NCBI RefSeq assembly: GCF_902168135.1
Contig: NZ_CABHOL010000015.1
Location: forward strand, 186,001-250,000
Length of the DNA stretch: 64,000 nt
Direction: 5' to 3'
Source: an uncultured Fluviicola sp.
Lineage (GTDB): Bacteria > Bacteroidota > Bacteroidia > Flavobacteriales_D > Crocinitomicaceae
Part shown: positions 26,229 through 34,521 of the stretch, piece after piece
How positions within the stretch are numbered: the stretch's first letter is position 1
Layout: the number at the start of each line of letters is the position of its first letter
Position numbers and translations under genes: made by a program
Notes under the pieces: model-generated
What the model saw: only the letters and a program-made list of their open reading frames with translations
What the model was told of the DNA's origin: nothing
Databases searched by the model: none

Positions 26229-26257
26229 ACTTGTTTTATTTTGGAGAGTTATAGCTT

Positions 26258-26905
26258 TTACATTTTAACACGCTTGATGCTGCAACCTCTTGGCGGAGTT
26301 GAAGTGAGTTCAACTTCTTTGCCTTTGGAAGCGGCTTCTATCGCATTTTTGAGATAATTTTCATCGGAGCTGCGTTTACCGTCAACTTTATTGTCAATTG
26401 CACCCATGTAGATCAATTCCGTTTTGTTATTCAGCAAAAAGACATGAGGCGTTGTTCTTGCACCGAACGCATCAGCCAATTGAGAATTTTTATCAATCAC
26501 GTATGGCATGCTATATTCTTTCTCACGCGCTCTTTTCTGCATAGCCTGGGGTGAATCATCGTCACCTCTTTTAGCTTCATTGGAATTCACCAGCACCATT
26601 TTGTAACCATGCTGTATGGCGAACTTATTTAAGTCATTGTATTGTTTTTCCCAGCCCTCGAAATTTTCGCTCCCAACAACAAACGGACAGGTATTGCATG
26701 AAAAAACAACCAGCAATCCCTTTTCGCCGCCAAGCGAAGCCAGGTCTGTTGATTTACCATCCGTCATTTCCAGTTTATGATCCATCATAGGAACCGGCTG
26801 ACCAATAACAAGTGTTTTCATTTCTTCGTTTTGGGCAAACGAAATAGTTGATACCAAAAGAGAAATTCCTGTTAAGGTATTTTTAATTGCACGGGAGAAT
26901 AACAT
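26258..26905 (-). CDS. Exported thioredoxin-fold (AhpC/TSA-like) protein
   Basis: 215 residues from the Met at 26905. The frame extends to 26977, but that would overlap the divergent gene's start, and MLFSRAIKNTLTGISLLVSTISFAQ is a signal peptide. The mature domain is peroxiredoxin/TlpA-like: GQPVPMMDHKLEMTDGKSTDLASL, then GLLVVFSCNTCPFVVGSENFEGWEKQY with a CxxC pair, ending with the cis-Pro loop FGARTTPHVFLL and a C-terminal Cys (PPRGCSIKRVKM). Members of this group reduce disulfides or peroxides in the periplasm. The partner is unknown. It is divergent from the operon beginning at 26958, with only 52 bp between the starts. Confidence 0.88.
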   Translation of the reverse strand: MLFSRAIKNTLTGISLLVSTISFAQNEEMKTLVIGQPVPMMDHKLEMTDGKSTDLASLGGEKGLLVVFSCNTCPFVVGSENFEGWEKQYNDLNKFAIQHGYKMVLVNSNEAKRGDDDSPQAMQKRAREKEYSMPYVIDKNSQLADAFGARTTPHVFLLNNKTELIYMGAIDNKVDGKRSSDENYLKNAIEAASKGKEVELTSTPPRGCSIKRVKM

Positions 26906-26957
26906 ATTCTGTTGAAATATTTTACATTTATCTGCCAATTTACGCTTTATTCCGAAT

Positions 26958-28172
26958 ATGAAAAAATCTTTAATCATTCTTTTTGCGCTAGTTAGTATTT
27001 CTATTCATGCTCAAAATTTCGAAATCCCACCGTTGAAACAACCTTATTATGACATCATTGAGTGGAAAGGAATTGGAGCTTTGGCATTGAGCCGCGATTT
27101 AACCTTAACTCAAAAACAGGTAGATTTGACAATGGTTTCGGGAGATGGTAAGAGCGCCTGGCAGCAGGTCTATAACCCGATGGCCAAGGAAACTTATTTT
27201 ATTTCGGAAGACGGAGGTAAATATGCCTACTTTCTTGAAACCCTGGAGCTGAAAGACAACAAGGTTTTTGTTCATCAATTGAGTGCCGCCGGGAATATCA
27301 AAGTGATGAATTTGAATTTTCAGAATCCTATAAAGCAATTGGGAGGTTTCAGTCCTTCCGATTTGTACTTAACGGATATCATCACAACTGAAAAATCACT
27401 TCTTTGGATGTTTAAACACCGCGACAAGGAGAAATTGACCACTATCGCAGTTTCCATGACCCATCACAATTTTAACTTGTATGCTTTTATCGTCAGTGAA
27501 AATGTGATCAGCTCTTCCAAAATCGAGGATCAGATTTCCTGGTATGTTGCCGGAGAGAAAGGTGAGAATATTTTATTTGCAGCCCGTTTGCATGCCGGTA
27601 AAGAGGCGGGTTGGAAAGTAAAGGAATACAGTCCCAAAGGAGTAATGATTTCTGAACAGGTTTTGGAGCAAAGAGGAACGAATTTCATTGCGCATGCACG
27701 TGTTGGTTTCGGAAGAAGAGGAAGTGCTTTGTTGAAAAGAAGTGAACCCAATGAAAAAGGAACATTGGTTTATGCAAACGGCGCCTATTATGTAGGTGGG
27801 ATTGAAATGAGCGGAACAGCAGCAAATTTGACCAGTTATAAAATGAATGGCAAAGAATGGACGAAAACATGTACATCTGTCTGTTCTTCATACAATCCGA
27901 AAAAAGACCTGGAAGTGGGCTGTTTCAGAATGGATGAGGGGATAGGCTGGTATGTTAATTCAGGTAAGTCGGAAGGACATTTTCACAACTTTAACTCAGG
28001 TACCGGAATCGTGTCCGGGACCATCGATCAGGCAACATCTAATCCAAGTCGCTTGCTTACTGAGGAATTTCCGAGTAAATTTGTAGTTGAATTGAATACA
28101 AAGTGGTTGGTTTTTGATACAAAGCAATTTCCAGCAAAAAACAGTTTAACCTTCGAATATAAGCAGAAATGA
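26958..28172 (+). CDS. Secreted protein of unknown function, first gene of the udk operon
   Basis: 404 residues with a clear signal peptide (MKKSLIILFALVSISIHAQ). The mature part is beta-rich with repeated short blades (WKGIGALALSRDLTLTQKQVDLTMV, YFISEDGGKYAYFLETLEL, YVAGEKGENILFAARLHAG) and resembles a beta-propeller, but no family signature is recognised. There is a cysteine pair (KTCTSVCSSY) near residue 310. Its stop codon overlaps the ATG of the uridine kinase gene (ATGA), so expression of the two is probably coupled. The function of a secreted protein translated with a cytoplasmic nucleoside kinase is not obvious. Confidence 0.8.
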   Translation: MKKSLIILFALVSISIHAQNFEIPPLKQPYYDIIEWKGIGALALSRDLTLTQKQVDLTMVSGDGKSAWQQVYNPMAKETYFISEDGGKYAYFLETLELKDNKVFVHQLSAAGNIKVMNLNFQNPIKQLGGFSPSDLYLTDIITTEKSLLWMFKHRDKEKLTTIAVSMTHHNFNLYAFIVSENVISSSKIEDQISWYVAGEKGENILFAARLHAGKEAGWKVKEYSPKGVMISEQVLEQRGTNFIAHARVGFGRRGSALLKRSEPNEKGTLVYANGAYYVGGIEMSGTAANLTSYKMNGKEWTKTCTSVCSSYNPKKDLEVGCFRMDEGIGWYVNSGKSEGHFHNFNSGTGIVSGTIDQATSNPSRLLTEEFPSKFVVELNTKWLVFDTKQFPAKNSLTFEYKQK

Positions 28173-28786
28173 TCATTGGAATTTGTGGCGGGAGCGGATC
28201 CGGAAAAACAACTCTTCTAAAGCGCCTGGCGGCATTTTATGGTGAACTTCACCCCACCGTTTTTTCTATGGATAATTATTATCTGCCTATTGATCAGCAG
28301 ATTTCTGATGAGAACGGACATGTGAATTTCGATTTACCTACAGCATTGGATGAAGAGCAATTGGTAGAGGACCTGAGAAATCTGAAAGAAGGAAAATCGA
28401 TTGAAGTAAAAGAGTATCACTTCAATGCTCCGCCTAATAAAAGTGTGTTGATTACCCTGGACCCTTCTCCGATTATTATTGTGGAAGGCCTTTTTCTGTT
28501 CCAGTATGCCGGTGTCCATGAATTGCTGGATTTTTCTATTTTTATGGATGTTGATCCGGAAGTGCAGCTGGACAGAAGGTTGTATCGTGACCAGGAAACG
28601 CGCGGATATTCCAGGGAAGCAATTCTATACCAGTGGAAGAATCACGTAGCACCTTGTTATGAGCAATACCTGGAACCATACATGCACTTGGCGGATTTTG
28701 TATTCGAAAATGATCAGCAGGCAGATTTGGAATTTGAAAGACTGATCCAAATGCTGACTCCCAAATTATTATGCTTAAAGGAATAA
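28169..28786 (+). CDS. udk: Uridine kinase
   Basis: 205 residues, typical of bacterial Udk. It phosphorylates uridine and cytidine to UMP and CMP in pyrimidine salvage. P-loop GICGGSGSGKTTLLKR is at residues 4-19, the substrate region is FSMDNYYLPIDQQISDENGHVNFDLPTALDEE, and the Walker B strand is PIIIVEGLFLF. The lid helix LDRRLYRDQETRGYSREAILYQW follows, then the C-terminal PYMHLADFVFEND. Start and stop are overlapped by the neighbouring genes on both sides (4 bp before, 16 bp after), so it is the middle gene of a tightly packed three-gene operon with a large sensor kinase. Confidence 0.93.
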   Translation: MIIGICGGSGSGKTTLLKRLAAFYGELHPTVFSMDNYYLPIDQQISDENGHVNFDLPTALDEEQLVEDLRNLKEGKSIEVKEYHFNAPPNKSVLITLDPSPIIIVEGLFLFQYAGVHELLDFSIFMDVDPEVQLDRRLYRDQETRGYSREAILYQWKNHVAPCYEQYLEPYMHLADFVFENDQQADLEFERLIQMLTPKLLCLKE

Positions 28787-31700
28787 TTCAATTTTTCGCA
28801 AAAAGAGGATATGCACTGATATTAAGTGCATGTTTTTTGCTTTTAATTGGATTGTTTTTCCCTTTAAAACAATCGGGTCAGGAAGACCTTAACCAGTTCC
28901 AGGAAGTTTTTTTAAGCCAGATTGAGAAGGCCGGAAATGAATTAAACCGCGTTCCGAATGACTGGAAAACTCTCAGCAGAGGTGAATTTTCTAAAAAGTA
29001 TAATTACCTGGAAAATACCCTTTTCGTCCATGTTTATCATGGAGATTCACTGGTTTTTTGGAATACGAATAAATGTCCTGTAAACCGCTTTACAGATCTG
29101 CACTTTCCGGTGAATGGCGCAGTCCAAATGCAGAATGGATGGTATTACACCCAAATGAAAAAGCAGGGATCGGATATTTTCGTCGTTACTTTCGGAATTA
29201 AACGGGTCTTTCCGATTACCAATGACCAGCTGAAAGACTACTTTTTTAAGCCTTTTCCGGCTATTCACGGAACAGTTTCATTAGTTACGGAAAAAGATCA
29301 CACTATTTTTGATCAGAACAATGACCCTGTTTTTGGAATCAATACTTTGAATCAAAACCCGGATAACGAGCATTTGCTGATTACTATTTTTGCAACCATC
29401 ATTGTTATCGTATTATTACTTTCACTGAAAATCAACAAATACCTGCGGACAACCTTAGCGCGTGTAGTTTTTATAGTAGGAATTCTTACACTGCGTTACC
29501 TGGCTTTGCGCTTTGATTGGTTCGATTGGATGGAGGACACAGTGCTGTTTGAACCCGGACTGATGGCTTTGAACAGCTGGATTCCGAATTTCGGGGAAGT
29601 ACTGGTTTGGTTTGTAGCACTGCTGATGATTGCACCTTCATTGGGAAAAATAATAACCGGGACCGCCAATAAGTTCGTAATTTATTCCGGATTGATTTTA
29701 ATACCGGTGTTGATGATGGTATATCCGCAGCTCATCAAACTGATCATCGTCAATTCTACTATTCCGATCCATTTGAGTGAATTATTGAAGCTCAATATTT
29801 TTTCCATCGTTTTTATTTTCCTTATCGGACTGGGTTCTTTGGGCCTTATTCGTTTTTGCCAGTTAATGATTGACAACTGGAGGAATCTCAAGCCGGGGAA
29901 AGCAGAGGTATGGATTGTGCTTTTTATGCTTTTTTTCCCGGTTATTATTGCAAACGAGTGGATTTTCCGCCTTCACGGTTTCTGGATTATCTGGATGTTC
30001 TCCCTTTTGATCGTAGCTCTGTTGGTAAGCTTTCGTGGCAGCTGGAATTTCACGTTTTATTTGCTTGCTGCTTTCCTGGTTTCTTTTGGTATCACCATGA
30101 ATCTTGAAATGGAAGCCAAAAAGAAGGAACGGGAAGAACGTTTGCTTTTTGCCAACCAGCTGGCCGATGACCGGGATATCAATGCTGAAGTTGATTTTAC
30201 GAACGCAAAAGAAAAACTGATTTCGGAACCTTTCCTGAAACGCTTATTCCGTCACGAGACAAAACCCAGTTTTTCCGAATTGAAGGAAGCCATGGAGTAC
30301 CAGGTTTTCAAAGGTTACTGGGATCGGTTTGATGTTGATTTTTACTACTATTTGGAAGACAGTCTTGGAATCCGTTTGAATGGAACGTACAAAAAGCAAT
30401 TGGATGAATTGATTGAGCGGCACGGTATACGTTCAGAGATAGATTCCAGTTTGTACTATGTAAAGGATTATACCAGCCAGTTTAATTATGTGTTTTACCT
30501 GCCGCTGGAACGGAATGGTGTAAAGGTCTATTTTTACGGGACCATGAAATCCAAGCGTATTCCGGAGAAAATTGGTTTCCCAAGATTGCTGATCTCCAAG
30601 CAGACTGCGGTTTTTGAATCCCTGGAACGTTATTCTATTGCCAAGTATTTTAACAATCACCTGGTGTTGAATTACGGTGCTTACAGTTATCCGACCGGTC
30701 TGATGATGTTTGGTGATTATAGTGATGAGGGACATCAGTGGTACGAAAAAGATGGGTTCGAGCATTTGATCTTTAAGAAATCAAAGACGGACGCAATTAT
30801 CTTAACCAAGATGATTCCTTCCTGGCTATCCTATCTCACGACAACATCTATTTTACTGGTTTGTTTCGGAGCAATGCTGACAATTGTTTTGTTGCTGAAG
30901 CAGCTGAACGGGGTAAAGTTCTCGAATGGAATATCGATGATCACGAAAATTCAATTGGTTTTGATCGGGTTGATTGTGATCTCGTTGGGCGGGTTCAGCA
31001 TTGCAAGTACAACCATGCTGAGTGGTCAGTACCGCAGTTATTCGACAGACCAGATTCGCGAGAAGGTGAAATCAGTGATCAATGAGATTCATTCCAGGCA
31101 GCGTTTTATGTCTGAGAAGTTCAGTGACAAGAACCAGGATGAATTGGATTACCACCTTCGCAGATGGTCGAAGGTTTTTCTTGCAGATATCAATTTATAC
31201 CAATCAGATGGGATTTTGGCCGGAACTTCCAGGACCAAGATCTACAACATGGGTTTGCTGAGCGAGCAAATGAATCCAAAAGCGCTGTATGAGCTGCAGT
31301 TTCGTATGCGTTCCGAATTTATTCATGAGGAGAATATCGGGTCTTTGGTCTATTTGTCGGGATACGTCCCCGTTTTTAATCATGAGAACGAGCTGCTGGG
31401 TTATCTGAACATTCTTCATTTTGACCAGCGAAACGTATTTGAGGAACAATTAAGGCAATTCTTTGTGGCCATCCTGAATGTTTTTATGCTCTTACTCGTA
31501 TTGTCGATTTTGGTTGCGCTGTTGGTCTCTTCCTGGTTGACGGGTCCGCTGATGCTGCTGCGAAAAAGTTTCTCACAGTTCGAATTGGGCAAGAACAGTT
31601 TGCAGATTAATTACAAAGCGCAGGATGAGATCGGATCATTGGTTGCAGAGTACAATCATAAATTGAACGAACTGGCGGAAGCCGCTGCAAAACTGGCACA

Positions 31701-32385
31701 GTCGGAGCGTGAAAGTGCGTGGAGAGAAATGGCCAAGCAGGTAGCACACGAGATTAAAAACCCACTCACTCCTATGAAGCTGAGTATTCAGCATCTGCGG
31801 CGGGTTTTTGATCCGAACGACCCGAAAGCATCCGAACGGATTGAACGCGTTACAAGTTCTTTAATAGAACAAATAGATGCGCTGACACATATTGCCAATG
31901 AATTCTCGAATTTTGCGAAACTGCCCCAGCCGGTGATTACGAAAATTGATCTTATTGCACTAATAAAGGCCGTAGTTGCATTATTTGACAGCGATTCGAA
32001 TATTCGTATTAATTTGGAATTAAACACATCAGAGGAACGAATTTTAGTGCCGGGAGATAAGGAAATGCTGCTTCGCGTGTTGAATAATGTGGTTTCAAAC
32101 GGAATTCAGGCTGTTTCACTGAACAACCCTGTTCAAATAGTTGTTGCTGTTGAAACGAATGAACAGCTGGTTTTTATCCGGATAAAGGATAATGGAACCG
32201 GCATTCCGGAAGACCAGATCCAAACAATATTCGAACCATATTTTACGACGAAATCAACCGGTACAGGTTTGGGATTGGCAATGGTCAAGCAAATTGTTGA
32301 AACTCACCGCGGCTCTATTGAAATAGAACAGACTTCAGCTGAAGGAACCACTGTTCTGATCACTCTTCCAAGATTAAAGAATTAA
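28771..32385 (+). CDS. Large multi-pass sensor histidine kinase (NtrY-like catalytic core)
   Basis: 1204 residues, much longer than most sensor kinases. One helix lies near residues 13-32 and a block of about seven helices at 195-440. Then come a soluble region of about 240 residues, two helices near 690 and 730, a second sensor-like extracytoplasmic region to about 905, and a final helix. HAMP covers about 930-980 and the dimerisation helix has His993 in VAHEIKNPLTPMKLS. The ATPase domain has its N box near NVVSNGIQAV, then DNGTGIPEDQ and TGTGLGLAMVKQI. All catalytic residues look intact. The H box fits the NtrY group. No response regulator is encoded nearby, so the partner lies elsewhere. 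It overlaps udk by 16 bp. Confidence 0.9.
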   Translation: MLKGIIQFFAKRGYALILSACFLLLIGLFFPLKQSGQEDLNQFQEVFLSQIEKAGNELNRVPNDWKTLSRGEFSKKYNYLENTLFVHVYHGDSLVFWNTNKCPVNRFTDLHFPVNGAVQMQNGWYYTQMKKQGSDIFVVTFGIKRVFPITNDQLKDYFFKPFPAIHGTVSLVTEKDHTIFDQNNDPVFGINTLNQNPDNEHLLITIFATIIVIVLLLSLKINKYLRTTLARVVFIVGILTLRYLALRFDWFDWMEDTVLFEPGLMALNSWIPNFGEVLVWFVALLMIAPSLGKIITGTANKFVIYSGLILIPVLMMVYPQLIKLIIVNSTIPIHLSELLKLNIFSIVFIFLIGLGSLGLIRFCQLMIDNWRNLKPGKAEVWIVLFMLFFPVIIANEWIFRLHGFWIIWMFSLLIVALLVSFRGSWNFTFYLLAAFLVSFGITMNLEMEAKKKEREERLLFANQLADDRDINAEVDFTNAKEKLISEPFLKRLFRHETKPSFSELKEAMEYQVFKGYWDRFDVDFYYYLEDSLGIRLNGTYKKQLDELIERHGIRSEIDSSLYYVKDYTSQFNYVFYLPLERNGVKVYFYGTMKSKRIPEKIGFPRLLISKQTAVFESLERYSIAKYFNNHLVLNYGAYSYPTGLMMFGDYSDEGHQWYEKDGFEHLIFKKSKTDAIILTKMIPSWLSYLTTTSILLVCFGAMLTIVLLLKQLNGVKFSNGISMITKIQLVLIGLIVISLGGFSIASTTMLSGQYRSYSTDQIREKVKSVINEIHSRQRFMSEKFSDKNQDELDYHLRRWSKVFLADINLYQSDGILAGTSRTKIYNMGLLSEQMNPKALYELQFRMRSEFIHEENIGSLVYLSGYVPVFNHENELLGYLNILHFDQRNVFEEQLRQFFVAILNVFMLLLVLSILVALLVSSWLTGPLMLLRKSFSQFELGKNSLQINYKAQDEIGSLVAEYNHKLNELAEAAAKLAQSERESAWREMAKQVAHEIKNPLTPMKLSIQHLRRVFDPNDPKASERIERVTSSLIEQIDALTHIANEFSNFAKLPQPVITKIDLIALIKAVVALFDSDSNIRINLELNTSEERILVPGDKEMLLRVLNNVVSNGIQAVSLNNPVQIVVAVETNEQLVFIRIKDNGTGIPEDQIQTIFEPYFTTKSTGTGLGLAMVKQIVETHRGSIEIEQTSAEGTTVLITLPRLKN

Positions 32386-32387
32386 TT

Positions 32388-32448
32388 GTTCAAAGAGTTC
32401 AAAGAGTTCAAAGAGTTCAAAGAGTTCAAAGAGTTCAAAGAGTTCAAA
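32388..32448. repeat. Minisatellite of 9-bp unit GTTCAAAGA, about 6.8 copies
   Basis: Six perfect copies run 32388-32441, with a partial seventh (GTTCAAA) to 32448. The partial copy is followed by T and TTTGAAC, forming a small palindrome GTTCAAATTTTGAAC. The array begins three bases after the histidine kinase stop codon. Confidence 0.97.
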
Positions 32449-32490
32449 TTTTGAACCCTTTAAACCCTCGAATAATTTTGAACTTCCCAA

Positions 32491-34422
32491 TTATTGAATG
32501 ACGAATCGAATCACTTTTGTCCGTGACTGAAGGTAGTAAGAACCTGTACCTAAAGTACGCACATCAATTAGTTTGCTTACTCCGGCTATAACATCTTCAC
32601 TTCTTACTACATTTCCAATAACGTCGAGGATCTTCACTTGCTGCGAAACAGAAGACTGAATGGTCAGGTTTCCTGTCGTAGGATTGGGATATACGGAAAG
32701 ATTGTCTATTTGATCAAATTCTTCCAGGCCAACAGTGCTGATTACGATGCAGGCAGATTGTTCGGAACAAGAACCGATGCTTGAAATAACAGCATAACTC
32801 CCGTTCTGAGTTGCTTCATAATACGAATCCGTTGCACCCGGAATCGGCGTATTTCCAGTTGCACAATTCACCCATTGGTATCCGTCAGCACCAAGGTCTG
32901 CAACCAGGGTTAATCCAATCTGCTGGATTTGTGAATCAATATCTTCCTGGAAAGTCAGTTCGGTTGTAATAATACTATCACAATTGGAAACTCCGCTGAG
33001 CGTATCAACATAGGTGCCGTTTAATGTGTAGGTGTGATTCCCAATCTGGTAGCTTTCCCCGAAACATTTATGAATTACTCTGGTCAAATAAGCTGGTGTG
33101 TGGAATACGATTTGAATGGAATCGTAGCTTTGACAGCCGTTGTTGTCGGTTGTTTGAACATGGTAAGTTGTAGTTGCTGTTGGAGCTACCACCAATGAAT
33201 CGGCAGTGGAATTATCATCCCAAACGGCGCTGTAGGTCGTGTCGATTGTTAATTCGGACCATTCTCCATTGCAGACAATTGTTGCCGTGGCCTGCAGGTT
33301 CGCTGCCGGAAGAGCACCCACATTGAAGGTTATGGAATCTGTTGCGCTGAAACCACATGCATCCGTAATACTTACCTGGTATTCCAGGGTGTCAGAAGGA
33401 AAGGCAATGGGTTGTGCGATGGTGTCTGCTGAGAGTTCCGTTCCCGTCCATTGAATATCAAAAGGGGATTGTCCGCCTATAATGGTTAGGGGGATGGTTG
33501 CGGAATCGGAAGAACAAATAAAATAATCATCAGTCATGTCCGTGAAGAAAGAACCTAACTGATAAGTCGGAGCCGGAATTACATTATTCTTGGAATAGTA
33601 CCAAAAATCCGGGTATCCGTAATGAATCGAATTGAGGTAATTTCCCGGAAAGGTGTTTTGATCGCATCCGTTGCAGTAACGCATGTCCAGGTAAGTAAGA
33701 TGCTGTCCGATTTGAGTACTGGACCCGAAATAGTAGCCGTCTGTACTATTTTGATGCATTTCAAGTAAGTATTGGGTTCCCTGGATCAGCCAAATCGGTG
33801 CTGCTATGTTCTGATAGGTGTATTGCGCAGCCGGCCCTGAAACTTGTTCCTGGTGAATGATGGCCTGGGTGGCATTGTCAAATAAGGTAATGTAGCGAGT
33901 TGTGCCCGTTGGTTCTCTTTTTCCGAATGCCGTTACAAGGATATCTTCATTCGGGTAAAACCGAAATCCGCGCTGGCTGTCTCCAACTCCACCGGTACCA
34001 CCATTGTCAACACTGTCTGTCGAGGAATGCGGACCGTAAAATGTACCATTGATGGCTGAAACGGAAGCTGCAGAAGCATTTCCGTAGTTTAGGTAAATGG
34101 TTTTACCTCCGTTTGCCGGAATGCTGTCGACTTTAACCCAGATTTGAGTGGTTGGGGTATTTATTCCGGACTCGATCCAATAGTTCAAAGTATCTCCGCC
34201 GTTGCAGGCTGTGGAGAAACGGATATCATCTCCGGTGATAAGCATTTGCCCGTTTGAAATAGGCGTTTGCGTATCAATGGTGAGTTTTAATTGGTAGTTG
34301 GTAACAGGATTTCCCGAGTGTTCAAGGATTGTAATCGGCTGACTATGGTTCCAACCCGGAATTTGTGACATTCCTGAAAAGGTAATGGCAAGCAGTGTGA
34401 AAAGGATTAGCGAACGTTTCAT
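32491..34422 (-). CDS. T9SS-secreted protein with DUF2341 domain
   Basis: 643 residues. Signal peptide MKRSLILFTLLAITFSGMSQ. Residues 22-140 match the DUF2341 pattern seen in large surface proteins (WNHSQPITILEHSGNPVTNYQLKLTID, DDIRFSTACNGGDTLNYWIESG, KTIYLNYGN). A beta-sandwich region follows (residues 150-290), then a SprB/Ig-like module (LTIIGGQSPFDIQWTGTELSADTIAQPIAFPSDTLEYQVSITDACGFS), further Ig-like modules with cysteines, and a C-terminal sorting domain (SVYPNPTTGNLTIQSS ... GSYYLQSRTKVIRFVIQ). It should be exported by T9SS. Carbohydrate or cell contact roles are only guesses. Confidence 0.87.
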   Translation of the reverse strand: MKRSLILFTLLAITFSGMSQIPGWNHSQPITILEHSGNPVTNYQLKLTIDTQTPISNGQMLITGDDIRFSTACNGGDTLNYWIESGINTPTTQIWVKVDSIPANGGKTIYLNYGNASAASVSAINGTFYGPHSSTDSVDNGGTGGVGDSQRGFRFYPNEDILVTAFGKREPTGTTRYITLFDNATQAIIHQEQVSGPAAQYTYQNIAAPIWLIQGTQYLLEMHQNSTDGYYFGSSTQIGQHLTYLDMRYCNGCDQNTFPGNYLNSIHYGYPDFWYYSKNNVIPAPTYQLGSFFTDMTDDYFICSSDSATIPLTIIGGQSPFDIQWTGTELSADTIAQPIAFPSDTLEYQVSITDACGFSATDSITFNVGALPAANLQATATIVCNGEWSELTIDTTYSAVWDDNSTADSLVVAPTATTTYHVQTTDNNGCQSYDSIQIVFHTPAYLTRVIHKCFGESYQIGNHTYTLNGTYVDTLSGVSNCDSIITTELTFQEDIDSQIQQIGLTLVADLGADGYQWVNCATGNTPIPGATDSYYEATQNGSYAVISSIGSCSEQSACIVISTVGLEEFDQIDNLSVYPNPTTGNLTIQSSVSQQVKILDVIGNVVRSEDVIAGVSKLIDVRTLGTGSYYLQSRTKVIRFVIQ

Positions 34423-34474
34423 AAATAATTTTTTGCGAAGATACGAATCAAATTGCTACTTGAAATTCGGGCAT

Positions 34475-34504
34475 AAAAAAACCGAGGGTTATCCCTCGGT
34501 TTTT
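34475..34504 (-). terminator. Terminator after the PA-domain T9SS gene
   Basis: Stem ACCGAGGG (34481-34488) and CCCTCGGT (34493-34500), loop of four. A run of A to the left and T to the right make it strong in both directions. Confidence 0.88.
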
Positions 34505-34521
34505 CAATCAATTTTGATTAA

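Noticed and set aside
32388-32448. CRISPR array
   Set aside because: The repeats are 9 bp and contiguous with no spacers, so this is a minisatellite.
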